Shown here: piece after piece, positions 22,181 to 33,400 of the stretch
How the letters are laid out: every line of letters starts with the position of its first letter
Numbering within the stretch: position 1 is the stretch's first letter
From: Aotearoamyces nothofagi
Lineage: Eukaryota > Ascomycota > Leotiomycetes > Leotiales > Tympanidaceae
NCBI GenBank assembly: GCA_015345905.1
Contig: JADDTR010000001.1
Location: 1 to 64,000 of the forward strand
Direction: 5' to 3'
Length of the DNA: 64,000 bases
The notes under the pieces: model-generated
Seen by the model: the letters and a program-made list of their open reading frames with translations, nothing else
Database searches by the model: none
Told to the model about the DNA's origin: nothing
Made by a program: the position numbers and the translations under genes

Positions 22181-22740
22181 GGCTGGGTACAGGGGACAGC
22201 GGGCAGTACAGTACAGTTCAGTTCAGTGGACAATGTACAGTGCTGGGGACAGTTGGCGGTTGGCAGTGGACAGTGGGCATTACAGGGGACGAATACAGTA
22301 CAGGATGCCTAGATGGAGTGCTGTAGAGCGGACAGTGGACAGTACAGTAGACGTATATGGTACAGTATGCCTAGAGAGTAGTACAGCACGGTGGACAGTG
22401 GACAGTGGACAGTGGACAGTACAGTGGACATAGATAGTACAGAATACCCTGAGAGTAGTAGAGCACAGCTTACAGTGGACAGTTTACAGTGGACAGATAC
22501 AGTACAGGATGCCTAGAGTACTATACTGGACAGTTTACAGTGGACAGATACAGTGCAGGATGCCTAGAGTACTATACTGTCCAGTCTACAGTGGACAGTC
22601 TACAGTGGACAGTCTACAGTGGACAGATACAGTACAGGATGCCTAGAGTACTATACTGGACAGTGTACAGTGGACAGATACAGTACAGGATGCCTAGAGC
22701 ACTGTACTGGACAGTGTACTGGGCCTGTAGTGTGCTGGGC
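22181..22740 (+). repeat. GGACAGT minisatellite
   Basis: An array built from a 10-bp core (tggacagtnn, variants of tacagtggacag) organised in a higher-order unit of about 51-52 bp or multiples, each marked by acaggatgcctaga. The marker falls at about 22302, 22507, 22558, 22636 and 22688, with a variant (gtatgcctagaga) near 22367. The last copies (22500-22720) are the most uniform, so expansion there is the most recent. Frames remain open across it only because of the unit's composition. Confidence 0.8.
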
Positions 22741-23563
22741 CGGTGCTGAGTCGGTGCTGGTCGGTGCTCTCTCCGCACTGAAAAGGTCGCTACTCCGCAT
22801 CTCTTTGCCGCTACGGATAGATCCCCCGACATTACGAGTCGGCACTGCCAACCTCCCCATCTATCCCCGGCCCCATCACAGCTCGAGAACAAGGTACGTC
22901 CAAGTAGTATCCTGCCAGCTGCTCTGTGCCATGTCTATTCCAGTATGTGCTGTAGTATATATATCTGTACAGATATTATAACAGGCCTTTCCAGTTCGCT
23001 CGCTGACGTTCATCTGTTAGTTAGGTGAAGAAATGCCGCTGTATTCGATCCTGCATCTGCATCTGTCCCGACCGCTGGCTACTGCGCCAAACGTCATGCT
23101 CGTTTCCTAAGCCGGAAGGTTGGCATTCGAGCTTTTAATGTTAGAGTACTGCCAGCCAACTCGGCATTGGTTGCGACACGAAATACGGATACATCCTGTG
23201 GAAGCTTGCCGGTCGAGATCCAGGAGGAGAGGGGACCAGAAGGGGCATATCTCCGTACAGGACCAGGATGCCTCGGCTATGCAACGACGGCTTTCCTTCC
23301 ATCCACGGAGTGCCATGGGCATTCAACTGCATTTCATCGACCGGGGGCCGTTGTCGATCAAGAGCCCGCAATTGTTGGCTTATCCAGCTGCCGCAGAATA
23401 CAAGACAAGAAGAGAGCTTCCCCCAGATTTCGGATGCAACGCGACGGCCCATGGTCAGGCTATTGCCTCACCTAACCACCCACGCTCCCAAGTGCAACCT
23501 ACAGTCTGTCGCTATCAGTTCTAGAAACAACTCTCGTGCCCTTTTTGATATCAAGCCTGCACC
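22741..23563. other. Intergenic; upstream of the type II membrane protein gene
   Basis: No gene supported. Overlapping open frames at 23110-23560 on both strands look like chance. The stretch probably holds the promoter of the gene at 23564. Confidence 0.4.
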
Positions 23564-24997
23564 ATGATTAATCGACGTACGGCCATTGTGGCTGCCATAA
23601 CTCTCTTGTCGCTGTTCGCCGTGTACTTTAGAACGGAGCTTATGCCGGTGACCGACTTTATATCTTCGACGTCTGTGGTATTGAGCTCCTCAGTCCCTCT
23701 GGTAGATACAACACCACAGCAGGTATCGACAGCGGCAATCGACAGTCCTGCAACCAACATTGCTGTCCAAGACAGTACGGGCTCTCATCTATCCCCTCAG
23801 GTCCTGACCTACTTTAATCAAGTCTTCTCAGTCGACAAGCCTGCCGAGTACGATTTCCCAGCACTTCGGCAACAGTGCGAGCATACGAAATGGAACGAAG
23901 AGCAGGTATATTTGCAGTGCGGAGGAATGTCTGCTGGTATGACCTCGATCATATCGCAGGTCAAGGTTTGTTTGAAGATGGCCGTCGATGCGGGAACCGG
24001 CCTCATTCTGCCATCCATGCCTCTTAGAGATTCCGAGAACCTAAAGGAGTTCAACTTTATGAACGGCGACGCATACTTGAACTATAACGAGTGGTTCGAT
24101 GGGGAGCACTTGGTTGAACAACTCGGAAAGGCGTGTCCTCGAATGAGAGTTCTCCATCCGGATCAACTGGACACCATTCTTGTGCCTGTGAAGAACCGAT
24201 GGAGTATAGATATTGGAAAGGCTCCTGGATACCACCAATTCCAAAGTTACTTCTGGGTCGGGCGTCCTTTCAAAACGTTCTTTGACCAGCAATATGCGGC
24301 ACTACAGCAGGCTGCATCGCAAGACCCGAACGCAGATGAAAGTAAAACAGGTATTACAGTACTCACGATTGCTTCCCAGTTTTTGATATTCAGGGTCACC
24401 GATGATCCTACAGGGCAAGAGTTGGAGCTCTGGAATGATCTCTCGAATCTTATCCGATTCAAGGAGGCCCCGCGACAACTTGTCGCACAAGTGCTGTCCC
24501 AGATCACGCGTCCTTTCTATGGAGTACATTTCAGGGTCGAATCAGATACAATCTGGAGCTCTCTCGATCACCAGCTCGGCGTTGATCTTGATGCTCTAGA
24601 CAGAGCTTGGGCACAGTACGGCCAACCAGATGCGCCAAAGCCTCTAGTTTTTCTCGCGTGTGGTGACCAAGAACAGGTAGAAAAGTTTGTGTCGGCCGGA
24701 CAGCTTCGAGGTTGGGAAGTCACTCATAAGTGGCAACTCGCTCAATCGAATGCCGATACTCTAAAGGCGATTAACGAGCTCCCATTCGACTTCCAGGGAG
24801 CCGTTGATATGGGCATCATGGTTCAGAGCCACTTCTTCCTTGGAATCACAGGAAGTGCTTTCTCTTCGACGATTGCGAACGCCAGAGACGTCACGGGAAG
24901 GTATCGGGGAAGTTCCTTTCTGGTTTCCGACGATGAGAACGCCAAGACGCATCTTTTCAATGATGGCGAGGCAACTCACTATCCCTGCTGCTTGTGA
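23564..24997 (+). CDS. Type II membrane protein, O-fucosyltransferase-like
   Basis: A single-exon gene of 477 residues from ATG at 23564. Residues about 7-22 (IVAAITLLSLFAVYF) form one N-terminal membrane anchor after a short basic start (MINRR), followed by a Ser/Thr-rich stem to about residue 80: the layout of a Golgi type II glycosyltransferase. The luminal domain has QVYLQCGGMSAGMTSIISQV, GTGLILPSMPLRDS, FYGVHFRVESD and FFLGITGSAFSSTIANARD. The HFR motif and the late GS-AFSS-NARD block resemble the GDP-fucose binding regions of protein O-fucosyltransferase-like families of fungi and plants. The donor sugar and target are not deducible. The C-terminus ends HYPCCL. It could be another GT-B enzyme; the call rests on motif resemblance only. 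Confidence 0.65.
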   Translation: MINRRTAIVAAITLLSLFAVYFRTELMPVTDFISSTSVVLSSSVPLVDTTPQQVSTAAIDSPATNIAVQDSTGSHLSPQVLTYFNQVFSVDKPAEYDFPALRQQCEHTKWNEEQVYLQCGGMSAGMTSIISQVKVCLKMAVDAGTGLILPSMPLRDSENLKEFNFMNGDAYLNYNEWFDGEHLVEQLGKACPRMRVLHPDQLDTILVPVKNRWSIDIGKAPGYHQFQSYFWVGRPFKTFFDQQYAALQQAASQDPNADESKTGITVLTIASQFLIFRVTDDPTGQELELWNDLSNLIRFKEAPRQLVAQVLSQITRPFYGVHFRVESDTIWSSLDHQLGVDLDALDRAWAQYGQPDAPKPLVFLACGDQEQVEKFVSAGQLRGWEVTHKWQLAQSNADTLKAINELPFDFQGAVDMGIMVQSHFFLGITGSAFSSTIANARDVTGRYRGSSFLVSDDENAKTHLFNDGEATHYPCCL

Positions 24998-25439
24998 GAT
25001 ACCCTTGTCAGGCATGGAGAATGGCTGCCAGCTGAAGACTTGAGATGCGGAGTGCCACTGAAGCGGCAAAGGTCTTTAAACAGGAGGAGTTGATGATTTA
25101 TCTGGGCATTCCCAAAAACGTAGACGGTGCTTCTGGGTTAGCGGTCGAGAAGCACCGGGACTGGACATGAAGAACTGCAGTGTCGCGGAGAGGGCCAGCC
25201 GTGGAAGAGCAACGAGGCATGGCAGACGAAGCCGAGATGTATATAAGTCGGTTGTTGTCGGATCAGGGCCGAGCATACATACTGCGCTTCGTATAATCAC
25301 ATCGTCCAATATATCATAATCCGTTCATCAAAGTATCTCGTCCCACTCGCAACTCCTCGACCCGGCTCGGCTCGGCTTGATCCGTAATCATTTCACGTGG
25401 GAGGGAAGACGCGTGTCGATCTGGTGTAAATATCAATAG
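24998..25439. other. Intergenic; no gene seen
   Basis: 3' region of the membrane protein gene and a short spacer. Includes cggctcggctcggc near 25365. No reading frame worth calling. Confidence 0.45.
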
Positions 25440-25864
25440 CAGCCCTCCTTTAATAGAAGCCCTCCTTTAATAGAAGCCCTCCTTTGATAGCAGCCGTTCT
25501 TCAATATCAATCCCATCTAATAGTAGCTACCCTTTAATAGCAATCCCATCTAATAGTAGCTACCCTTTAATAGCAATCTCTCTTTAATAGCAATTCCCCT
25601 TTAATAGTAGTCCTCTTTTAATATCAATCTCTATCTAATAGTAGCTTTTATCTAGTAGCAATTTTATCTAAAATCAACCTCTCTAATAGCAATTCTTCTC
25701 TCAATAGTAGTCCTTCTTTAATATCAATTCTTCTGAAATATGAACTCTTTTTTGATATCGTTAATTATTCTCTTTAATATCAACTCCCCTTTAAATAGTA
25801 GTCTCTCTTTAATAGTAATCCTCTTTAAATAGTAGTCTCTATTTAACATCAACCCCCTTTAATA
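25440..25864 (-). repeat. TTTAATA(G/T)-type tandem array
   Basis: About 25 degenerate units of roughly 15-17 bp, such as ctttaatagcaatcccat, ctttaatagtagtcct and ctttaatatcaatctc. The left end (25440-25490) is a cleaner 18-bp unit (ccctcctttaatagaag). The array runs right up to the stop codon at 25865 of the minus-strand gene, so a 3' UTR of that gene would carry repeated TATTAAAG words. Confidence 0.8.
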
Positions 25865-26467
25865 TCAATCCCCCCCAACCGCCTCCCAAGCACTCAGCGG
25901 ATCGGCCCAGATCTCCCAATGCCCGATGCGGCCGTCGGCATCGAAGCCGCTCAGGCGATAGATGAACTGCTCGTCCCACTCCCTGCCTGTCCTGCGGGCG
26001 CGGAAGCGGGCTCTGCCGACGACGCTGACCACGCCGTGCGCTGAGCTATCGGGACCATCTTTCAGATCCCGTTCCTTGCCATCTCCTTCTTCCCCACCGC
26101 CTCCTTCTGCTCCCTCGTCCCCACCCACCACCGCCTCCGCGTCAACCACCAGCCCCTCCTTCCCCGGAAAGACATCCTCCGCGCCCACAACCTCCAGCAC
26201 CTCGCCCAGCACCTCGAAATACCTGGCGCACTCCTCGCGGCCCTCGAACGTGTGGCCGAGGAAGGGCAGGCGCGCGCCTGCCCACGCGGGACCGTGCTCG
26301 GTGATGCGTGGTGCGGGCGTGGTGGTGAAGAACTGGCCGATGAGGGCGGTGGCGGGGATGGCGGGCTGGAAGAGGGAGAGCAGGAAGGCGTGGGTGGCGA
26401 GCCGGAGGGTGGTGCTGCGGGTGCGGAGGGGGGGCGGTGGTTGGAGCTGGGTCTGGGAGGGGGGCAT
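25865..26467 (-). CDS. NTF2/SnoaL-like small protein
   Basis: 200 residues starting at the ATG of MPPSQTQLQPPPPLRTRS; the longer frame upstream begins with TTG. A Pro-rich start is followed by LRLATHAFLLSLFQPAI, FFTTTPAPRITEHGPAW and LPFLGHTFEGREECARYFEV. The C-terminal half has a long acidic Gly/Glu-rich insert (about residues 115-140), then VSVVGRARFRARRTGREWDE and FIYRLSGFDADGRIGHWEIW. The pattern of a helix followed by curved strands with FxGREECxxYF and a final GRIxxWEIWADPLSAW is typical of fungal SnoaL/NTF2-like proteins of unknown function. No signal peptide. The stop lies directly at the border of the repeat array. Confidence 0.7.
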   Translation of the reverse strand: MPPSQTQLQPPPPLRTRSTTLRLATHAFLLSLFQPAIPATALIGQFFTTTPAPRITEHGPAWAGARLPFLGHTFEGREECARYFEVLGEVLEVVGAEDVFPGKEGLVVDAEAVVGGDEGAEGGGGEEGDGKERDLKDGPDSSAHGVVSVVGRARFRARRTGREWDEQFIYRLSGFDADGRIGHWEIWADPLSAWEAVGGD

Positions 26468-27250
26468 CTTTGGTGGGGAGGAGATGGGATGGGATGCCGC
26501 GCTTGGGATTTCAGGATCTGGAGATAGAGACGTGTAGATATCCAGCCTCGAATATCGAATGTACCACCCACTCAATCCCTCGATCGGCTCCTGAATTCTC
26601 CCTTCCGCCTTCCCGAACTCTTGGGCTGCGGGCGAGACGGTCGTCGCTCCTCCTATACCGAGGTGAAGATAGGCGGCGGCAGGGAAGCCGGAAGCCGGAA
26701 GCTTTTTGCCGGTGCTGATATTTTATGCTGAGGTGAAGATACGCAGTTGCAGGGAAGCCGGAGGCCTTTTGCTGGTGCTGATATTTACGGATGGGTAGCT
26801 GGCTGGTTGGAGTTCTCCAAGACGAGATGTGCTGGTGATGGGGTGACGGGGCGGGATGTGATGTGAATGGTTATGATGTCAGAGTTAAGGTTTGGGCACG
26901 TGATGGGTAGACGATTTTCGGCCGGGGGGGGTGGTGCGTGGAACGGAACGGACGAGCTTCGCTGGGGTGGATATTGTGTTGTTGGTGACGGGGCTGTTTG
27001 CTGGGATGGCTTGGAGGGTTTGTGGGAGCTGGATCTGATGATGGGGTTTTATTTGCTACGCCTTTGAGCTCTGTACAGGATTCTGATTTTGGACAAGATG
27101 CGGGGAGGGGATCTTTGGAAGACTTCTGGTGATAGTTGAGATGTATTTTTCATGTGTTTATTTAGTCATTCCAGGTTCAGCCAGAACGTCCTAGAATCAG
27201 TAGATTAACGCCGCCTCTGCCATATCTCCTGTAGAGTACCACACTAGATT
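26468..27250. other. Intergenic with a local duplication
   Basis: About 26658-26715 and 26730-26790 are diverged copies of one segment (gaggtgaagata, gcagggaagccgga, then ttttgc.ggtgctgatatttt). Beyond this no gene is seen. Confidence 0.5.
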
Positions 27251-27880
27251 TCAGTAGATGTTGGAGACATCATCGAAATCGAGGCTGAATAAGATCGACT
27301 CAAAGATCTCGGATGGAAGCGACAAAGGGTGAGAAGTGCTACGGCGACTGTTAAAGAAGTAGAGATTATGGCAATAGACACAGATTGGTCCGATTACCGC
27401 AATGGCTATTGCAGGAGCCGGAACCCTTCTTTGAATGCGCCATGTTTTCATCGAGTATGCCATGCTTAACCCACAGGCGAGGAGACCGAGACGCATCTTC
27501 GTGACTTCGAAGGCCGGTACCAAACCCTTCTTGCTTACCACTAGCCGGTGTGAAGACGTCGTCCGAGGTTTTGGAATCTCATCTCCAGATAGGTCGAGAT
27601 GCAGCGGGTGCGCTAAGATGGCCATGTCTTCTTTATAACCAGCTATGATATCCTCTTGGAGATCTCGAGTTTCCTGGCTGGAGTAAGAGTCAATTACGTC
27701 TTCGAGATAATATCCTTGGCCCCATCTGAGAGCACGGGCGTTTCTCTCATAATGAAAACTTTCGAAGTTTTTGAACGGGGCATCAATTTCATTTTCAAGG
27801 ATACCACCACCGTTGATTTCCTGAAGTATAGACCAGCAGCTAGCATGAAAAGGATAGCAGTCTTAGGTGTCCTCGAGTTC
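27251..27880 (-). pseudogene. Decayed F-box-type gene fragment
   Basis: Read on the minus strand from about 27870, one frame stays open through CYPFHASCWSILQEIN, APFKNFESFHYERNARALRW, LQEDIIAGYKEDMAILAHPL and PLSLPSEIFESILFSLDFDD to a stop at 27251. An FHxxCW block followed further on by a short LPxEIxxxIL F-box is the layout of a common expanded fungal family. The frame ends right after the F-box (DDVSNIY), where the leucine-rich part would normally follow, and closes upstream just before the CYPFHASCW block, so only the middle is present. The ATG at 27625 lies inside. The next kilobase is partly AT-rich. I take it as a remnant, though a missed intron at either end is possible. Confidence 0.5.
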
Positions 27881-27889
27881 TATTAAAGC

Positions 27890-30451
27890 TGCGGCGATAG
27901 CAGAATGGTCTGAATCCAAGGTTAAAAGGCATCACGTCGTTGTCAACATAGCCTGTATCACTAAGAATAGGCCTCTCTTTTACTCGACCTTATGGCATTA
28001 TAAATAATAATTAATAAAGATAACATAGGCTATAAAGGTATTTAACTTATAGTAATTTAAGCCCATTATATAAGCTGCTCTTAGAGCAAATAGACATTAA
28101 ATGTAATATACAATAGCTAGAATTGAATAATACAAGGTGACTATCCATGAGCTATGCAGAAGAGTACTCAATCGCACCAGTATGTTGTCGGTGATCCTAT
28201 CACGTGTTTAAGAATATAGGCGCTGGAAAGAACCTGGGTCAAAATAGAGTATGGCTAATGGACGTATCGGCCGGTCGGGTTAGTGCATTCTTTCCTTAAG
28301 GTATTCCAGTGTTTGGTTTGATGCAAGCGAACTCCTAAGAAGCTAGGGCCAGCCTGACTCTCGTACAGAACGGCGGAACTAAGGCAAGTCAGTAGGAAAT
28401 AAGAGCCGACGACGCTATCTAGACCGTCATATTTAGTGGATGTCTCCCCCTAAAGAGTCAGAACTGTCGCAAACACTGTAATAAACGAGCTCATGTACAG
28501 GGATTGAAATCCCGTAGCAGTGATGTACGGGAGTACAATTCTCGAGGCTCTGCTCAATGCATCTAGATGCAGGGCAACTCCCGTCAACCCCGATACTTTA
28601 TCTCACCAGAAGGTTGCATTCACGCTGCAGCGCAGTCCTCGCAGTCCTTAAACGTCCTACGGCCATGGCTAGGCATTAACTAAGGGATATTCGGCAGAAG
28701 GCTTCTTTTGACAACAACTCCCTCTGGATGGCGAGGCGTCTGAAAACGGTGAATTCAGAGGCCGAAGGAATAGATTGGTGGCCTTGCTACACCTAGCTAG
28801 ATAGGCGACTTCAAAGGCCGACGAACTGTGTGAAGCCTTGCTCTATATAGGCATGCTCGTCGCATGTATCTTGATGAGAGTAATCGGCCCATAAGTTGTG
28901 GGTTTCGGATTCTTCTAGGCCACTGAGTCAGCACCAAGAACAGTTAAGGTGTAAGTGTGGAAAGATATTTTCTTTACCTTGAAGGACTCTGCCCTCTCTC
29001 TCGAAAGAGCAAGCTCCGTGGAGTCTGGGAATGCTACAATGTCATCTGTTATGGGTAACCGTAGTTCCAAAGAACGAAAGCAGAACGGGGTATTTATAGC
29101 TCAGCTGGAGGAAACGGCCCTCTCAGTGCCTAGGTAGTGAGCATTGCAGGCGCTGCTCCTTAGAAACGGTGCAGGGTCATAGAGTCATAGACTACGAACG
29201 AAGCGTGTAGGAAGCGGCGGGAGTGGCAGAAATGGCAGAAATGGCAGGAGGCTTTGGCTGTGGCTGTGGGTATGGGTATGGCATGGGAATAAAGTTGGCC
29301 CGAAGCACGTGCCGTCTCGCTGGCAGCCCTCGGAGTCGCAGCCCCAAAGCATCGCTCGGACCTCCACTAGGGACGTGCTCGAGGGGCTCCCGGACTCCCC
29401 GGCCGCAAATGAAGTCGGCGTGCAGCCGGGGCTCTTGTCGACCCGCTGGCTTGCCATTGGTCAGCTCCGGAAACACCGCCAGTGCGCGGCGAGATCTTCA
29501 TCAACGTGTCGAGAAGCAGCTCGCAGTCTTCGGATTATGGTTCATCCATTCCGTAGCTCCCAGTCCCTCCTCCTTCGTCTTCCCAGCTTTGACCTACTCG
29601 TCTAAACAAGTCCGCAAGCATCGATGTTGGCATTCGCGATTCCATCTTATCATCAGCGGCTCGGCGCGAATTGCCGAGTTGAGGAAATATCATCGGACAC
29701 CGTTCTCGAGCCCTCTGCTAGTTTTCCAACTTCTTATCACCCCTCACTGCAAAACATGAGCTGGCTCAGCAGGGTGTGTAGGTAGGTCACGTCTTTGAAA
29801 TGCCTATTCTAGCTTCATCCTAGATTCGCCACGTCAGGTGTTGTCTATGTCCCTTACTCCATGTGCATTCCTCAGGTCTTGGGAATTGGGTCTGTACATA
29901 TAGATGAGGAAACTCTCTTGGTCACGGCCTGAAAGGCCGGTCTTCACATACTGAGTCGGGAAGGGAGAGTGCAAAGGACGTACATGAGTTAGGGGGCGGG
30001 AAAGGTTCTGTCTGATGGGTCTGCTTGATAACTTTCCGCTGGAAAGTTTCTCTAGTGCTGTGCTAGAACCTGGGTCCCACGAGGAATGCAAACAGCCCCT
30101 ACGCGCCGTCTCCAAAGCTTCTTTCTTTAACCCTGGTGCTCTCCACTCTATATCAACGGGCGAGTCCAATCATGTGTCGCGGCCTTGCTTGTTCAACGTT
30201 GTAGCGTGTACTGGTTGGCCCTGTTTCAGTCAAACACGTTTTCCTACTGTGTAAAGCATCGCTCTCCATTCCTATCTTCACGCTCAAGACCACTTTTCTC
30301 CCTTTGGTCAAGCACTCGTCTCTTGCTGGCCTTGCCGCTAGATCCCATCTTTGGGCTCGCCATAAAGAGCATATTCCCACCTAGATATGTTGATCCTGGT
30401 GGTCCTTAAGTTTTATAGTAAAACTCTCCTTTCCAAGCATTCGCGCCTATC
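27890..30451. other. Long gene-poor stretch
   Basis: 2.5 kb without a credible gene. 27990-28140 is AT-rich (RIP-like composition). 28150-29140 has no frame longer than about 60 codons. 29185-29760 has overlapping frames on both strands with Gly/His/Pro-rich shadows of ggctgtgg/gggtatgg repeats near 29255-29285. The last 400 bases are probably the promoter of the WSC gene. Confidence 0.45.
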
Positions 30452-33400
30452 ATGATGATGAATAGGCACACTTGTTTCGTAGCTGCGGCTATCGCACTCA
30501 CGCTCGTTCAACCCGCGTTGGGATATTGGAGAAGTGAGTAGATGCGGTAATATACGTAGGGCAATATTGATATGATTTATAGTGAGCTGCAGTATCATCC
30601 AGACTGGCAGAGTGGTGAGTAATTATAAGGATCCTGCTAAAATTAATACTGACGTGAAGTAGGATCCAATTATTAATTATAATGCCGTGTCCCAACATGT
30701 CCATAAGATTGTTGGAGCTTCCGCCATAAACATTGATTCTTCATATGATACTCTACAAACGTCGAACTGCACTAGTTGCTCGATTCAAGGTCCGTTAGCA
30801 ATGTCAAGATTTATTGATCATTATGCTAACCTATCACAGCTGGTAAGATCGTTATTGCATTGCTACCTAACGGACGCAAATTAATACTTTCACAGATAAA
30901 TCTGCATATTGGACACCTCAGCTCTACTATCTTCATGCAAATGGAGAATACGAAGAAGTCCCAGTAAGTCTTTATCGATAACCGGTGAAGTGTCTCGTTG
31001 ATGCTAACATATTAACAGAACAGTGGAATGGCTGTCTACTATTTGGGAAGAGGTGTCGATGCTTACGGTAGCTCACTAGCGCAACCATTCCCTGAGGGTT
31101 TGAGAATGCTCTCGGGTGATAATTCAGCCCGAACTCAAGATCTGACAACCATGACATGGGGAAACGCCACTTACCCCCCTCGCCTTGTTTCTGAGCGTGT
31201 TTCATTCGTATGTATCAACTATGCGGATGAGACTGGCCAAGAGACTGTCAATATAACGAACACCATCTGTCCGGATGGTTTCCGTGCACAGATCCAAATG
31301 CAAAGCTGCTGGGATGGTGTCAACCTTTACAGTGCTGATCAGACGCACGTCACCTATCTATCTCAAATTGACAACGGAGCATGCCCACCGACACATCCTG
31401 TCTTACTGCCGCATCTGTTCTACGAAGTCTTCTACTCTATCACTAGCTTCGAAGGTGGTGATGGAAAGTTTGTCTTTGCCAACGGAGATGAGAGTGGATT
31501 CGCTTTCCATGGAGACTTTCTTAACGGCTGGGATATTCCGACGCTGACTGAAGCTATTTCCGAATGTCTGATCGGCAATGTATATGGTGTAGTTGAAGAC
31601 TGTTCCGTTTTTGACGCTACAAATATCGAAAACTATAGCGAAGTCTGCCCGGAGACTACTCCCATCTTTCCCTGCGAACAGGTCCATGGAACACTCGCAA
31701 AACTTCCAGGCTGCATTGTCCCCACCGGCTATGGTGGTGTTGCTGATTCCACTTGCGCTAATGCTACTCAAGTTGCCTGCAGTCCTAATTACGACAACAA
31801 GGCGCCAGCCCCATATGCTGGAAATTCGAAATGGTCCCTGTTAGGCTGTTATACAGAAGGAACGAGTACTCGTGCTCTAACCAGCAGTTCAAAAGTTAGT
31901 AGTACGAATATGACCGGCGCAGCGTGTATTGCTTTCTGTGGCGATAATCTATATGCCGGTGTTGAGTATGGCGAAGAGTGCTATTGCGGATTAGTTCTAA
32001 AAACTGGATCAGTACTCACTGCAGATGGAGACTGCAATATGGATTGTAGCGGAGATCAATGGGAAATATGCGGAGGCAGTAGTCGCCTCAACAGTATGTG
32101 GGACCTTTATGAGATGAGATGACAATGCTAATAAGCTCTAGTCTATCTCAACAGCGCACCTGTTATACCGGGGCCATATGCTGGAAATTCACAGTGGGAA
32201 TCGCTGGGCTGTTATACGGAGGGTACGAGTACTCGTGCATTGGCCAAGACGGCATATTCCAGTTCTACAAACATGACAGCAGAGAATTGTATTGCGTTCT
32301 GTGCAGGATATGCATATGCCGGTGTTGAGTACAGCGCAGAGTGCTACTGCGGCTCTGCCCTAGCAGCTGGGTCTGTTGTAGCTGCCTCCACCGACTGCAG
32401 TATGGCTTGTAGCGGAAATGCAACCGAGATCTGCGGAGGCAGCGACCGTCTAGACGGTATGATTTATCTCGCCTCATCTAAGTCCAAGCATGGTGCTAAC
32501 AAAATATAGTTTTCTCTAGAATTACTACTACCAAATTGACCACATCTAGCACCAAAACTTCAAGCTCATCAAGTACTTCACACAGTCCTAGCGAGCCAGC
32601 CACACTAGGCAAGTACGTCTACAAGGGATGCTATAGTGATCATGTGTCGAATCGTGTGCTGAAGTCGACCTTTATGTATGGAAGCGTATCATCGCCAATG
32701 TCGCTGGAGGTTTGCGCCGCATATTGTTCAAACTATGCCCTCTTTGGTGTTGAATATGGTGCGTTCCCTCGCTATTATTATTAGAAAGCAAAATTGGCAT
32801 ACTGACTCCTCCTTTAGGCCAAGAATGCTACTGCGGTAACACTCTCGATAGCTCAGCTGTTCTGTCTCCAGCTAGTGACTGCAATGAAATCTGTCCAGGC
32901 AACTCAGTTCAGTATTGTGGTGGATATAGTGGATTTATGAATCTATACGGCTTGGCAGTGACGAGTACAACGGTTTCATCTACATCATCCAAGAAGTCAT
33001 CTAGCTCTTCGTTGTCTAGGCCGGCATCTACATCAGTTTCACCGACACCCGTGACTTCAAGTAAGACATCATCATTGGCTAGTTCTACAAGCTCGACTGG
33101 CACATCCGCAACTGCTAGGGTTACCCAGGGTCTTGCGAGTATAGTTGCTACATCCTCCAACTCCACTGGTTCATCAACTACTCCATTTTCAACCTCAAGC
33201 ACGAGAATATCTTCGTCATCCACATCATCCTCGGTACCACAATTCTCGGTGTCTTCATCTTCATCATCCTCACCATCGTCATCCTTGTCATCGTCATCCT
33301 CGTCATCGTCATCCTCGTCATCGTCATCCTCGTCATCGTCATCCTCGTCATCGTCATCCTCGTCCTCGTCCTCGTCCCCTTCATCATCTACTTTATCGTC

